NCBI GenBank assembly: GCA_015066165.1
Contig: SVOX01000054.1
Location: 1 to 9,204, forward strand
Origin: Oscillospiraceae bacterium
GTDB taxonomy: Bacteria > Bacillota > Clostridia > Oscillospirales > Acutalibacteraceae
Reading direction: 5' to 3'
DNA length: 9,204 bases
Shown here: piece after piece, positions 1 through 6,027 of the stretch
Numbering within the stretch: position 1 is the first letter of the stretch
Layout: each line of letters opens with the position of its first letter
Notes under the pieces: model-generated
Seen by the model: the letters and a program-made list of their open reading frames with translations, nothing else
Told to the model about the DNA's origin: nothing
Databases searched by the model: none
Position numbers and translations under genes: made by a program

Positions 1-43
1 ACTTCGGCTTGTCATGAATGTCATAAACCAAATTTTTTGCCAT
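1..43 (-). CDS. Start of a probable NCS2-family uracil/xanthine permease (partial)
   Basis: Only the first 14 codons are inside the window, reading MAKNLVYDIHDKPK, and the gene continues off the left edge. The ATG at 43-41 is preceded by a near-perfect Shine-Dalgarno GGAGGAG (complement of 49-55) five bases upstream, and by a well-formed promoter, so this is a genuine gene start. The opening pattern, a short basic start, then VYD and DKPK, resembles the N-terminus I recall for clostridial uracil-xanthine permeases of the NCS2 family, which import nucleobases by proton symport with about 14 membrane segments. None of the membrane or substrate-binding part is visible, so the family call rests on very few residues. 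It is transcribed in the same direction as the oxidoreductase gene but is separated from it by a strong terminator and has its own promoter. Confidence 0.5.
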   Translation of the reverse strand, partial: MAKNLVYDIHDKPK

Positions 44-101
44 AAGAACTCCTCCAAAAAAATATATTTTTTAAAAGCAAATAAATTCGCCCTTATTTGA
101 C

Positions 102-130
102 ATTGTACCACAATATATTGTGTTTTGCAA
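102..130 (-). promoter_or_regulatory. Sigma-A-like promoter of the permease gene
   Basis: On the minus strand, TTGCAA (125-130) and TACAAT (102-107) are separated by exactly 17 bases. Both boxes are close to the housekeeping consensus and the -10 has the conserved TA...T. Transcription should start near 95, leaving a leader of about 50 nt with a strong ribosome site. That leader looks too short for a purine riboswitch, so control is more likely by a DNA-binding protein at the palindrome in the spacer. Confidence 0.6.
109..122. promoter_or_regulatory. Perfect 14-bp palindrome, probable operator
   Basis: CACAATATATTGTG is identical to its own reverse complement and lies wholly within the 17-bp spacer between the -35 and -10 boxes of the permease promoter. 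A dimeric repressor bound here would block RNA polymerase directly. The centre is AT-only, but the CACA/TGTG ends make chance less likely than for a pure AT palindrome. The cognate regulator is not evident in the window: the AraC-family protein encoded at 2536-3324 is distant, and its family usually binds direct repeats. Confidence 0.45.
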
Positions 131-208
131 CCAAATTTTATATTTTTTTACACTAAATTATAAATTTATACATTTCGCTCAATTTATCCCCCGCGTTTTA
201 GAAAGAAC

Positions 209-240
209 AAAAAAAGAAGACTTCGAAAAGTCTTCTTTTT
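209..240 (-). terminator. Rho-independent terminator of the permease-oxidoreductase unit
   Basis: Positions 211-223 and 228-240 form a perfect 13-bp stem around a four-base loop. Read on the minus strand the loop is TTCG, the very stable UUCG tetraloop sequence, although it is closed by a U-A pair rather than the classical C-G. The GC-containing core is 8 bp (216-223 with 228-235). The A run at 209-215 becomes a seven-base U tract after the core on the minus-strand transcript. It starts five bases after the stop codon of the oxidoreductase gene (246-248), so it clearly ends that transcript. The symmetric A/T flanks could let it work in both directions, but no plus-strand gene ends here. Confidence 0.9.
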
Positions 241-245
241 AACAC

Positions 246-1496
246 TTATTCTTTATAGTCAATAACCTTTTTATAAAGCGATAATTGAAGTTCGCTTGGT
301 TTATAATCAGTATGTGAACAGCAAGGAAGTGTTGGTGCGCTTCCGTCAGCGGCGGGATACGGTGTCAAATCATCGTTTTCGTAAAGTTTAATATCTTCTT
401 CCTTCGTAAAATCAGGAATTGCATAAGGTTTGCCGCCTTCTAAAATTGAACGGTGAGCCAAAATTGCAACCGAAGACATTGTAACAGCCACAGGCAAATT
501 GAACGGAAATTCGGGTTGTTTATTTTCTCTTACCGCATTTATAAAAGTACGTGCAACTATAAAGTCACTACCGCCATGTCCGCTTTCTTTAATTATTTCA
601 ATATCCTTATCTTTGAACGACGCTTCGTAAACATTTATTTCTTCCATACCTTCGGGCTTTGACCAATCGTTATAACGAAGAAGCATTTTTTCACGGTAAC
701 CGCGAATATTCTCAATTTGCCCTTCACTACCGCACACACGGTAAGCGTTATGATGAGCACCAAAAGCCGAACAACCTGTAAAACGGAAAACAGAATCATC
801 GTCATTTTTAGTTGTGATAATAGCCGCACGGTCGGCGGTGTATTTTGCACTTGGGCGGTCAGCCGGGAAAGGCGCAAAGGTAGCTTGCGCTGAAACTATT
901 TTAGGGGTAGCACCGGTAGCGCGCATAATCGGTCCTAATGAGTGTGTAATATAATAACTTGCGGGTGTATAGTTTCTCCAATGGTTCGGGTCATATACGT
1001 GCATTGTGTAAAAATCTTCATCATAAGGATTTACAGGGTGGTTATATTCGCCTTCGGCATAAAGAAGTTGACCAAGTGTTCCACTGTCACAAACACGTTT
1101 GATTTCACGGCTACAAGGCATAAACGGATAATTTTCAGCCAACATAAATATTGATTTTGTTTCCTTATAAGCACGCATAAGTTTAACACCCTCTGCCATG
1201 GTAGCGTTGGTGATACATTCGCACATAACGTGGATATTACGCTTAAAGCACTCAAGTATATACGGTGTGTGCTCGTGGAAGTTATTGGCTATAAATACAG
1301 CGTCCATATCGTGCTTTATAAACTCGTCAAAATTATCGTAAAGACCGTCTTTGAGGCCAAGTTTTTCTGCCGCCGCATTTCTTATATTCTCACGGTTTTC
1401 GCAAATTGCAACTATATCGCAGTTAAGATACAAAAAACTTTTTGCATAGTCCATACCACGACGTGCGCCAAAGATACCAATTTTTATTTTTTTCAT
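246..1496 (-). CDS. Gfo/Idh/MocA-fold NAD-dependent enzyme, possibly GH109-like
   Basis: This 416-residue cytoplasmic protein has no signal peptide. The N-terminal Rossmann fold carries a dinucleotide-binding loop GIFGARRG at residues 7-14. The Gfo/Idh/MocA landmarks follow: NNFHEH (71-76), HVMCEC (89-94), and a C-terminal alpha/beta substrate domain. The usual EKP motif reads E93-C94-I95, so the lysine normally used in hydride-transfer chemistry is absent. Instead Y151-N-H153, Y182-I-T-H185 followed by SLGP, and GHGGSDF (307-313) recall GH109 alpha-N-acetylgalactosaminidase-type enzymes. Those hydrolyse glycosides through NAD-dependent oxidation, and as I recall, paired Tyr/His residues in such motifs are functionally important. 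The ATG is preceded by AGGAGA at good spacing. It lies 25 nt after the transporter gene and is followed at once by a terminator, so it is the second gene of a two-gene unit. The fold is secure. The GH109-like reading is inference, and a dehydrogenase of an unusual sugar remains possible. Confidence 0.88.
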   Translation of the reverse strand: MKKIKIGIFGARRGMDYAKSFLYLNCDIVAICENRENIRNAAAEKLGLKDGLYDNFDEFIKHDMDAVFIANNFHEHTPYILECFKRNIHVMCECITNATMAEGVKLMRAYKETKSIFMLAENYPFMPCSREIKRVCDSGTLGQLLYAEGEYNHPVNPYDEDFYTMHVYDPNHWRNYTPASYYITHSLGPIMRATGATPKIVSAQATFAPFPADRPSAKYTADRAAIITTKNDDDSVFRFTGCSAFGAHHNAYRVCGSEGQIENIRGYREKMLLRYNDWSKPEGMEEINVYEASFKDKDIEIIKESGHGGSDFIVARTFINAVRENKQPEFPFNLPVAVTMSSVAILAHRSILEGGKPYAIPDFTKEEDIKLYENDDLTPYPAADGSAPTLPCCSHTDYKPSELQLSLYKKVIDYKE

Positions 1497-1521
1497 AATA
1501 ATTCTCCTATGAATTTATTAT

Positions 1522-2382
1522 TTAAATCGGAATTGCAAACAACGCCAACATTCCGATAAATGCCAAACCTACAGAGATAATCTCTTTTACCGTTGGTTTA
1601 TTTTTGCCAAAATAACTAATAACGGTTGATACTATCATAACCCCACCTGTAACCATTGGATACTGTACTGATGCTTCTACGTGCATAAGTGCTATTAGCA
1701 ACACGTAATTGGCAATACGGTTTGTGGCGCCGTTAAATAATGCCGAGCACAAACTTTTTGCCGTTTCTTTAGGTGTTTGTTTGTGGCGGAAGAAAACAGC
1801 CAAAATCACCAAAGAAATAATCACGTTTACCAAACAACTTAAAATTGAAAAACCCGCACTTGAAGTTTTGGGGTATTTACTCTCAACAAACAGTTTTGCA
1901 ATAACGCCTGTCATACCATTAAGCACAAAAATACCGGCGTAATATATGTAGCCCTTGCTTTTTTCTCCCCTCTCGACTGTTAATAGCAGTGCCACAATAA
2001 TAAACACTAAACATATTGCTTTTGCAACTGTCATTTGTTCGCCATAGAACAAAATCCCCTGCAAAAACGGTAGTACCATTCCGCCGAGCATTGAAAAAAG
2101 TGAGTAAAGCGATAAATTTATAACACCCAAAGACTTAAAACTGCAAAAAGTAAATCCAATACTGATTAAATACTGAATAAACGCCATAAATAGTGTATAA
2201 TGCGTATATTCAAATTTAAATTTATTTACAATAAGCAACACAACAAGCCCCGCAAAAGAACTAAGTAGCGAAAACTGTACGCTTACCTTTACGGTGTTAC
2301 CTCTAACTTTTTGGTATATATCATTACATGCAAAACAAACGCCAAACATTATTACCGATATAATTATAAGCGCGTAATACAT
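1522..2382 (-). CDS. DMT-superfamily (EamA-like) permease
   Basis: This 286-residue, very hydrophobic protein has about ten predicted membrane segments (roughly 2-20, 37-53, 62-81, 84-98, 99-113, 119-136, 145-165, 175-198, 220-255 in part, and 267-285). The length and ten-segment layout with an internal repeat of two five-helix halves are typical of the drug/metabolite transporter superfamily, whose members move small metabolites such as sugars, amino acids or nucleosides. The N-terminal region YALIIISVIMFGVCFACNDI fits the first DMT helix. The substrate cannot be read from sequence. It is the promoter-proximal gene of the unit, with AAGGAG (complement of 391-396 in the 2000s block, i.e. 2391-2396) eight bases before ATG, and the oxidoreductase follows after 25 nt. 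That pairing suggests it handles the enzyme's substrate or product. The divergent AraC-type regulator probably controls it. Confidence 0.85.
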   Translation of the reverse strand: MYYALIIISVIMFGVCFACNDIYQKVRGNTVKVSVQFSLLSSFAGLVVLLIVNKFKFEYTHYTLFMAFIQYLISIGFTFCSFKSLGVINLSLYSLFSMLGGMVLPFLQGILFYGEQMTVAKAICLVFIIVALLLTVERGEKSKGYIYYAGIFVLNGMTGVIAKLFVESKYPKTSSAGFSILSCLVNVIISLVILAVFFRHKQTPKETAKSLCSALFNGATNRIANYVLLIALMHVEASVQYPMVTGGVMIVSTVISYFGKNKPTVKEIISVGLAFIGMLALFAIPI

Positions 2383-2408
2383 TTGCTCAACTCCTTTTTG
2401 TCAATTTA

Positions 2409-2437
2409 AGTATAATATGAAAGTTTGGGTTGTTCAA
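2409..2437 (-). promoter_or_regulatory. Promoter of the permease-oxidoreductase unit
   Basis: On the minus strand TTGAAC (complement of 2432-2437) and TATACT (complement of 2409-2414) are 17 bases apart, a strong sigma-A-type arrangement. Transcription would start close to 2402, about 20 nt before the permease ATG and just ahead of its ribosome site. The upstream edge of the -35 box touches an inverted repeat at 2437-2451. Confidence 0.65.
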
Positions 2438-2451
2438 TAGAAAAATTCTAT
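2437..2451. promoter_or_regulatory. Inverted repeat next to the -35 box, possible operator
   Basis: ATAGAA and TTCTAT form perfect 6-bp arms around a 3-bp AAA centre. The repeat abuts the -35 element of the permease promoter (sharing position 2437) and ends 28 bp before the -35 box of the regulator promoter. This is a natural place for activator or repressor binding on a divergent promoter pair. AraC proteins usually recognise direct repeats, and the site is AT-rich, so its role is uncertain. Confidence 0.3.
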
Positions 2452-2479
2452 GTTTTTATTTAAAAAAGTCAGGTTTTAC

Positions 2480-2508
2480 TTGCTTTCATACAATATTGAT
2501 GATATATT
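2480..2508 (+). promoter_or_regulatory. Promoter of the AraC-family regulator gene
   Basis: TTGCTT (2480-2485) and TATATT (2503-2508) are separated by 17 bases. The expected start near 2515 leaves a leader of about 20 nt before the ATG at 2536. This position would put the in-frame ATG at 2524 inside the ribosome-binding region, which supports the downstream start. Confidence 0.6.
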
Positions 2509-2525
2509 AAGTTTATCAAATCAAT

Positions 2526-2531
2526 GGAGAG
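2526..2531 (+). promoter_or_regulatory. Shine-Dalgarno site that sets the regulator start at 2536
   Basis: GGAGAG lies four to six bases before ATG 2536. The earlier in-frame ATG at 2524 overlaps this site and has only AT-rich sequence (TTATCAAATCA) in front of it, so the longest reading frame probably over-extends the protein by four residues (MERF). Confidence 0.7.
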
Positions 2532-2535
2532 ATTT

Positions 2536-3324
2536 ATGAAAAGCAGTAATATTTGTAAATTCACCTTACCAAAAGATATACAAGGCATAGAAACCGATTG
2601 TTTTGTATTTGAGTCCAACCCGCAGCATATGAAACTTAAAAACACTTTAAAGAAAAATTCGGTTATACTTATTACAAACGGTAAAGGGTATTTTAACTTT
2701 GCAAATAAAAGTATTCCTTTTAAAAAGGGCGACTTAATATTTGGCTTTAAAGGCGAAATTATTCAAGGTCAGCCAAGTGATGACTGCAAATATATGTACA
2801 TACATTTTGACGGCAACCGCTCTGAAGAACTTTTCAGACGTTTTGATATAACCCCCAAAAACCGCCTTTTTGAAGGTTTTGACGGAATCATTCCTTTGTG
2901 GCGTGACAGTCTTGCAACCGCTTCGGAAAAGACTGTTGACCTTGCCAGTGAAAGCATTTTGCTTTATACTTTTTCACGCCTTTTCAAAAGTTCTACAAAA
3001 CGAGATAATCTTATAACAAAACTTTTAGAAATAAGCGAAAACGAATTTGCCGACCCTGACCTTTCAGTAAACCGTATTGCTGATACGCTTGGCTATAATC
3101 CAAAATATATATCCCATTTGTTTAAAGAAAAAATGGGGATTACATATTCGGAATATTTGCGGAACTTACGAATTAAATATGCTGTTTCTCTTTTCGACCA
3201 CGGTATAGATTCGGTTAAAAACGTTGCCTTTCTTTCGGGTTTTACCGACCCACTTTATTTTTCAACAATATTTAAAAAATGCCTTGGCGTATCACCAAAA
3301 GATTACAAATCAAAAAATAAATGA
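2536..3324 (+). CDS. AraC-family transcriptional regulator with cupin-type sensor domain
   Basis: This is a 262-residue protein when counted from ATG 2536 (266 from the less likely ATG 2524). The N-terminal half (about residues 20-115) has a beta-rich pattern with VILITNGKGYFNF followed by FKKGDLIFGFKGE, typical of the cupin ligand-sensing domain of sugar-responsive AraC proteins. The C-terminal 100 residues hold two helix-turn-helix motifs. The first is LSVNRIADTLGYNPKYISHL, followed by the FKEKMGITYSEYLRNLRI linker. The second contains VKNVAFLSGFTDPLYFSTIF and ends with the signature KKCLGVSPKDYK. It is divergent from the permease-oxidoreductase unit, the usual arrangement for a local regulator, and most likely activates that unit when its ligand is present. 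The ligand is unknown, with a sugar or sugar derivative inferred from the enzyme. The stop codon lies inside the downstream terminator. Confidence 0.92.
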   Translation: MKSSNICKFTLPKDIQGIETDCFVFESNPQHMKLKNTLKKNSVILITNGKGYFNFANKSIPFKKGDLIFGFKGEIIQGQPSDDCKYMYIHFDGNRSEELFRRFDITPKNRLFEGFDGIIPLWRDSLATASEKTVDLASESILLYTFSRLFKSSTKRDNLITKLLEISENEFADPDLSVNRIADTLGYNPKYISHLFKEKMGITYSEYLRNLRIKYAVSLFDHGIDSVKNVAFLSGFTDPLYFSTIFKKCLGVSPKDYKSKNK

Positions 3325-3350
3325 CTGTTTTTTACAGTCATTTATTTTTT
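3319..3350. terminator. Bidirectional terminator between convergent genes
   Basis: Positions 3319-3328 (AAATGACTGT) and 3334-3343 (ACAGTCATTT) form a perfect 10-bp stem with a TTTTT loop. On the plus strand a T-rich tract (3341-3350) follows. On the minus strand TTATTTTTTG (complement of 3311-3320) follows. The hairpin can therefore end both the regulator transcript and the nitroreductase transcript. The regulator TGA (3322-3324) is in the left arm and the nitroreductase TGA (complement of 3338-3340) is at the mirror position in the right arm. Confidence 0.85.
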
Positions 3351-3910
3351 ATTATTATCTCATCAAGTGAGCGTTTAGGAACGTTTAAAACACCGTTTTC
3401 CAAATAATATTTAACGTCACCGTTTTGCATTTCGGCTTCTTTAGGGCTTTCTTTTGGATATCCCAAAGCCAACACGCAAGAAATTTCCAAATTTTCGGGT
3501 AAATTTAAAATTCTTTTTAGTTTTGGTCTTTCAACCGAGCCAAGCCAACAAGAACCCACTCCGCTATCCCAAGCAGATAGAATAATATTCTCCGCCGCAG
3601 CGCCAATATCCAATTCATATCCCGCTTTGCTTATGTTATGGTCAACACAAATCACTATGTAACCTGTTGGACGCTCGTCATCTTTTGGGTTGTATTCACC
3701 TTTTAAATATCCCGCCCATTTAAGAGTTGAAAAAACTTTATCGCTCATTTCCTTTTCCGCAACCAAAGCGTATTTAAGCGGTTGCAAATTAGCGGCGCTC
3801 GGTGCCACACGTGCCATATCAACAAAACTTTCAAGTTGTTTTATAGTCAATGGTTTTTGTTCAAATTTACGTATAGTTCTTCTTGATTTAATAAGTTCAG
3901 TTATTGTCAT
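3338..3910 (-). CDS. Nitroreductase-family FMN-dependent oxidoreductase
   Basis: This 190-residue protein matches the usual length of the family, whose members are cytoplasmic homodimers binding FMN and reducing nitroaromatics, quinones, flavins or related acceptors with NAD(P)H. The visible landmarks are SRRTIRKF (residues 9-16, phosphate/ribityl contacts), APSAANLQP (36-44, FMN-binding loop), DIGAAAENI (101-109), GVGSCWLG (117-124) and the ALGYP turn (148-152). The start has AAGGTGAT (complement of 3915-3922) at good spacing. The gene is the last of the minus-strand run, 54 nt after the SGNH hydrolase gene, and ends in a terminator shared with the converging regulator. The gap has no convincing terminator, so read-through from upstream is possible. 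No clear consensus promoter was found in it. The physiological substrate cannot be read from the sequence. Confidence 0.92.
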   Translation of the reverse strand: MTITELIKSRRTIRKFEQKPLTIKQLESFVDMARVAPSAANLQPLKYALVAEKEMSDKVFSTLKWAGYLKGEYNPKDDERPTGYIVICVDHNISKAGYELDIGAAAENIILSAWDSGVGSCWLGSVERPKLKRILNLPENLEISCVLALGYPKESPKEAEMQNGDVKYYLENGVLNVPKRSLDEIIIKNK

Positions 3911-3964
3911 AATATCACCTTTATATATAATTCTAAATCATATCACAAACTTTGAAATTAAGAA

Positions 3965-5221
3965 TTATTTCCAATATCCCAGTTTCACACCGTTTTCATA
4001 AATGATTTTTGCCATCATTTCATAACCGTCTGAATTTAAATGCAAGGTGTCACTTGCTTTGTTTTCATATTTAAGCGCAGTTGGGATTTTACCGTCTTTG
4101 GCTTCTTTTATATCCTTATCGCTAAATGAATTGCCTTTGTTTTCAATAACTCGTTTGCAAATTTCGGCTTTAAGGTCAACCGCCTTGTCGCCAAATTCCT
4201 TTTTGAGCGGTTCGGAATAACCGTTTGCCCACTGCGGTACTATTACCATATAACAATTTTTGCCCTGACGTTTAGCCATTGCTTTATAGCGGTTGATTAA
4301 ATATTCAACGTCTTCAGGGTCGCCTTCTCTATGGCCTTCATCATTAGCGCCAACGTAGAAAATTTCACAATAACTTCCCTTTTGCAAATTACTTGAATCT
4401 AAAACAACCTTACTGCCCTTTTTAAGTACCAACTTTTTATCGTAAGACTCTCGAAGAACTTGAAGTTTCTTGCCTGTACACGCAAGTTCATATTCTTTAC
4501 CCGCTATATAAATCTTTTTGCAAGGTAAATCATTACGGAATGACTCACCGTCTTCATTAATATCAAGCAGTGTTCCGTCTTCAAGCACAAAACCGTTTTT
4601 ATCATCAAGTGTAACACTGCCGTAACCGGCTTCAAAAACAAGGTCAGCTTTAAGATAAATATCATAAGCGCCTTGACGGGCAGCAATTGTTTGCGATTGC
4701 TCACCGCCGGCCCCCGCATTTAAAACACGGTAACTGTTACCGATGAGACGTTGTAAAACAGCGGGATAATCATCTCCGTCATCCATACCCATACCTTGAG
4801 TTATGCTGTCTCCCCAACATATTATTCTTGGGGCATTTGCAGGAATAGGATCTTTGTAATCATCAATTTTATCGCCACCGGTAAACTTTTGATGCGAACT
4901 GCCATCACCCAAAGAATCTTTATCTGTTTTCTTTTTATTAGATTTTTTGTTAGTCGTGGAAGAACTACTGCTAAACTGCGAAGAACTTTGGTTGCTCGAT
5001 ACACCTGATTCGCCTTTATTACTCGCTATTTCAGAATAATTACCCGCATACACGTTTGACGAAACACCCGATGTATTAACCACCGATGAATTTTGGGCAT
5101 TTTTAGACTGACGTGACAAAACTATAAAAACAGGAGTCCATATAGCAGTCAAAAAAATTGCCGCAGATAGCAATATCACCAACAATTTATGATTTTTAAT
5201 AAATTCACCTAATTTTTGCAT
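3965..5221 (-). CDS. Membrane-anchored SGNH/GDSL-type hydrolase
   Basis: This 418-residue protein has a positively charged N-tail and one membrane segment (about 13-35) without a clear cleavage site or lipobox. A Ser/Asn/Lys-rich linker (about 38-115) then presumably leads outside the cell to an SGNH hydrolase domain (about 130-418). Catalytic blocks are visible: WGDSIT with nucleophile S139, AGGE (171-174) as block II, GAND (291-294) with the block III Asn 293, and DTLH (391-394) giving D391 and H394. An insertion of roughly 90 residues (about 195-285), rich in alternating beta-type residues, separates blocks II and III and is longer than in compact SGNH enzymes. Such proteins remove acyl or acetyl esters from glycans, lipids or cell-wall polymers. 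The substrate is not apparent. Its ribosome site (AAAAGG) overlaps the nadE stop 14 nt upstream, so the two genes are likely translated from one message. Confidence 0.88.
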   Translation of the reverse strand: MQKLGEFIKNHKLLVILLSAAIFLTAIWTPVFIVLSRQSKNAQNSSVVNTSGVSSNVYAGNYSEIASNKGESGVSSNQSSSQFSSSSSTTNKKSNKKKTDKDSLGDGSSHQKFTGGDKIDDYKDPIPANAPRIICWGDSITQGMGMDDGDDYPAVLQRLIGNSYRVLNAGAGGEQSQTIAARQGAYDIYLKADLVFEAGYGSVTLDDKNGFVLEDGTLLDINEDGESFRNDLPCKKIYIAGKEYELACTGKKLQVLRESYDKKLVLKKGSKVVLDSSNLQKGSYCEIFYVGANDEGHREGDPEDVEYLINRYKAMAKRQGKNCYMVIVPQWANGYSEPLKKEFGDKAVDLKAEICKRVIENKGNSFSDKDIKEAKDGKIPTALKYENKASDTLHLNSDGYEMMAKIIYENGVKLGYWK

Positions 5222-5235
5222 AATTTTTTAACCTT

Positions 5236-5967
5236 TTATATTTGTGGTTTGAAACTTGGCATAAGTTCAAGTTTGAAAAGATTTTGCTTGTGCTTTCTAT
5301 CGATGATTTCTTTCTTTGCTTTATCTTCAATCTTGCCTGTACGTATATAAACGTCGAGTTCGGCATAAGTAAAGCCCAGATTTTCTTCGTCACTCTTACC
5401 GCAAAGACCGTCTATTGGGGTTTTATCAACCAATTCTTTTGGAAGCCCTAACAAATAACCAATTTGCTTAACCTCGGTAACAGTAAGATTAGACATTGGT
5501 GAAAAATCACCCACGCTGTCACCGTAACGGGTGGAATAACCAACCCAGTCTTCCGAAAGATTGCAAGTGTTACAAACCCTGCCGTTAACACTTTGCGAAA
5601 CGGCATAAAGAGTTGACATTCTGATTCTTGGCGGAATGTTTTGCTTTGTTTGAGCGGTAATTTCAATTTCTTTTGGCAAGTTGTTTAAAATACCATCAAC
5701 CGCATCTTTTACGTTCACTTCAAAATGTTTTATACCTAAATGGTTTACAAGTTTATAAGCCATATCAATATCGTGTTGTTCACCTTGTGGCATTAAAACA
5801 CCTATAACACGGTCTTTACCCAACGCCTCTGCACAAAGCGCTGCCGCAACCGAACTGTCCTTACCACCCGAAATTCCAACAACTGCATTACATCCGTTCC
5901 CGTTTTTTTCAAAAAAGTCACGTATCCATAAAACGCACTCATCTTTAACCTTTAAAGCATCAAACAT
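5236..5967 (-). CDS. nadE: NH3-dependent NAD synthetase
   Basis: This 243-residue enzyme catalyses the last step of NAD synthesis, adenylation and amidation of nicotinate adenine dinucleotide with ATP and ammonia. The PP-loop SGGKDSS (33-39) binds ATP pyrophosphate. IPPRIRMSTLY (111-121) and CNLSEDWVGYSTRYGDSVGD (135-154) correspond to the conserved NAD-synthetase substrate/ATP region, followed by DGLCGKSDEENLGFTY (186-201) and the basic RKHK (224-227). There is no N-terminal nitrilase-type glutaminase domain, so free ammonia, not glutamine, should be the nitrogen donor. It is shorter than the roughly 270 residues of the E. coli/Bacillus enzymes. The start is fixed by GGAGAAG (complement of 5973-5979) five bases ahead. 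It sits between a YfcC-type transporter (56 nt upstream) and the SGNH hydrolase (14 nt downstream), neither of which has an obvious NAD role. Confidence 0.94.
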   Translation of the reverse strand: MFDALKVKDECVLWIRDFFEKNGNGCNAVVGISGGKDSSVAAALCAEALGKDRVIGVLMPQGEQHDIDMAYKLVNHLGIKHFEVNVKDAVDGILNNLPKEIEITAQTKQNIPPRIRMSTLYAVSQSVNGRVCNTCNLSEDWVGYSTRYGDSVGDFSPMSNLTVTEVKQIGYLLGLPKELVDKTPIDGLCGKSDEENLGFTYAELDVYIRTGKIEDKAKKEIIDRKHKQNLFKLELMPSFKPQI

Positions 5968-5999
5968 AATATCTTCTCCAAAAAAATAGTTCTAATTTT

Positions 6000-6027
6000 A
6001 TTTTACACATTTTTTTAGTAAAATCAA
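6000..6027 (-). promoter_or_regulatory. Possible internal promoter ahead of nadE
   Basis: On the minus strand TTGATT (complement of 6022-6027, overlapping the transporter stop codon) and TAAAAT (complement of 6000-6005) are 16 bases apart in the 56-nt gap before nadE. Both boxes are reasonable sigma-A matches, but the gap is very AT-rich so chance resemblance is likely enough. It would allow nadE to be expressed independently of the upstream genes. Confidence 0.3.

Noticed and set aside
57..72. 16-bp perfect palindrome of A and T only, just upstream of the permease ribosome site
   Set aside because: It is made solely of A/T in a very AT-rich leader and is expected by chance. It has no GC core to form a stable RNA hairpin.
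78..99. 7-bp hairpin CAAATAA/TTATTTG in the permease leader, considered as a riboswitch or attenuator
   Set aside because: The predicted transcript starts near 95, so the stem would be only partly transcribed. It is too small for a purine or preQ1 aptamer and shows none of their conserved bases.
3911..3964. Possible separate promoter for the nitroreductase gene (TTGTGA with TATAAA, or a TATGAT -10)
   Set aside because: TTGTGA-17-TATAAA would place the transcript start on top of or after the ribosome site, and the TATGAT option lacks a good -35 box.
3927..3968. 8-bp inverted repeat ATAATTCT/AGAATTAT flanking the gap between the SGNH hydrolase and nitroreductase genes
   Set aside because: The loop is 26 bp, the arms are AT-rich, and no U tract follows, so it is neither a good terminator nor a convincing operator.
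3690..4001. Plus-strand open frame spanning the nitroreductase and SGNH hydrolase genes
   Set aside because: It overlaps two clear minus-strand genes and their gap, and has no family features or convincing ribosome site.
5985..6023. Weak stem ATTTTAC/GTAAAAT after the YfcC-type gene, considered as a terminator
   Set aside because: The stem is almost all A-U with an 11-base loop and lacks a following U tract. Termination is unlikely.
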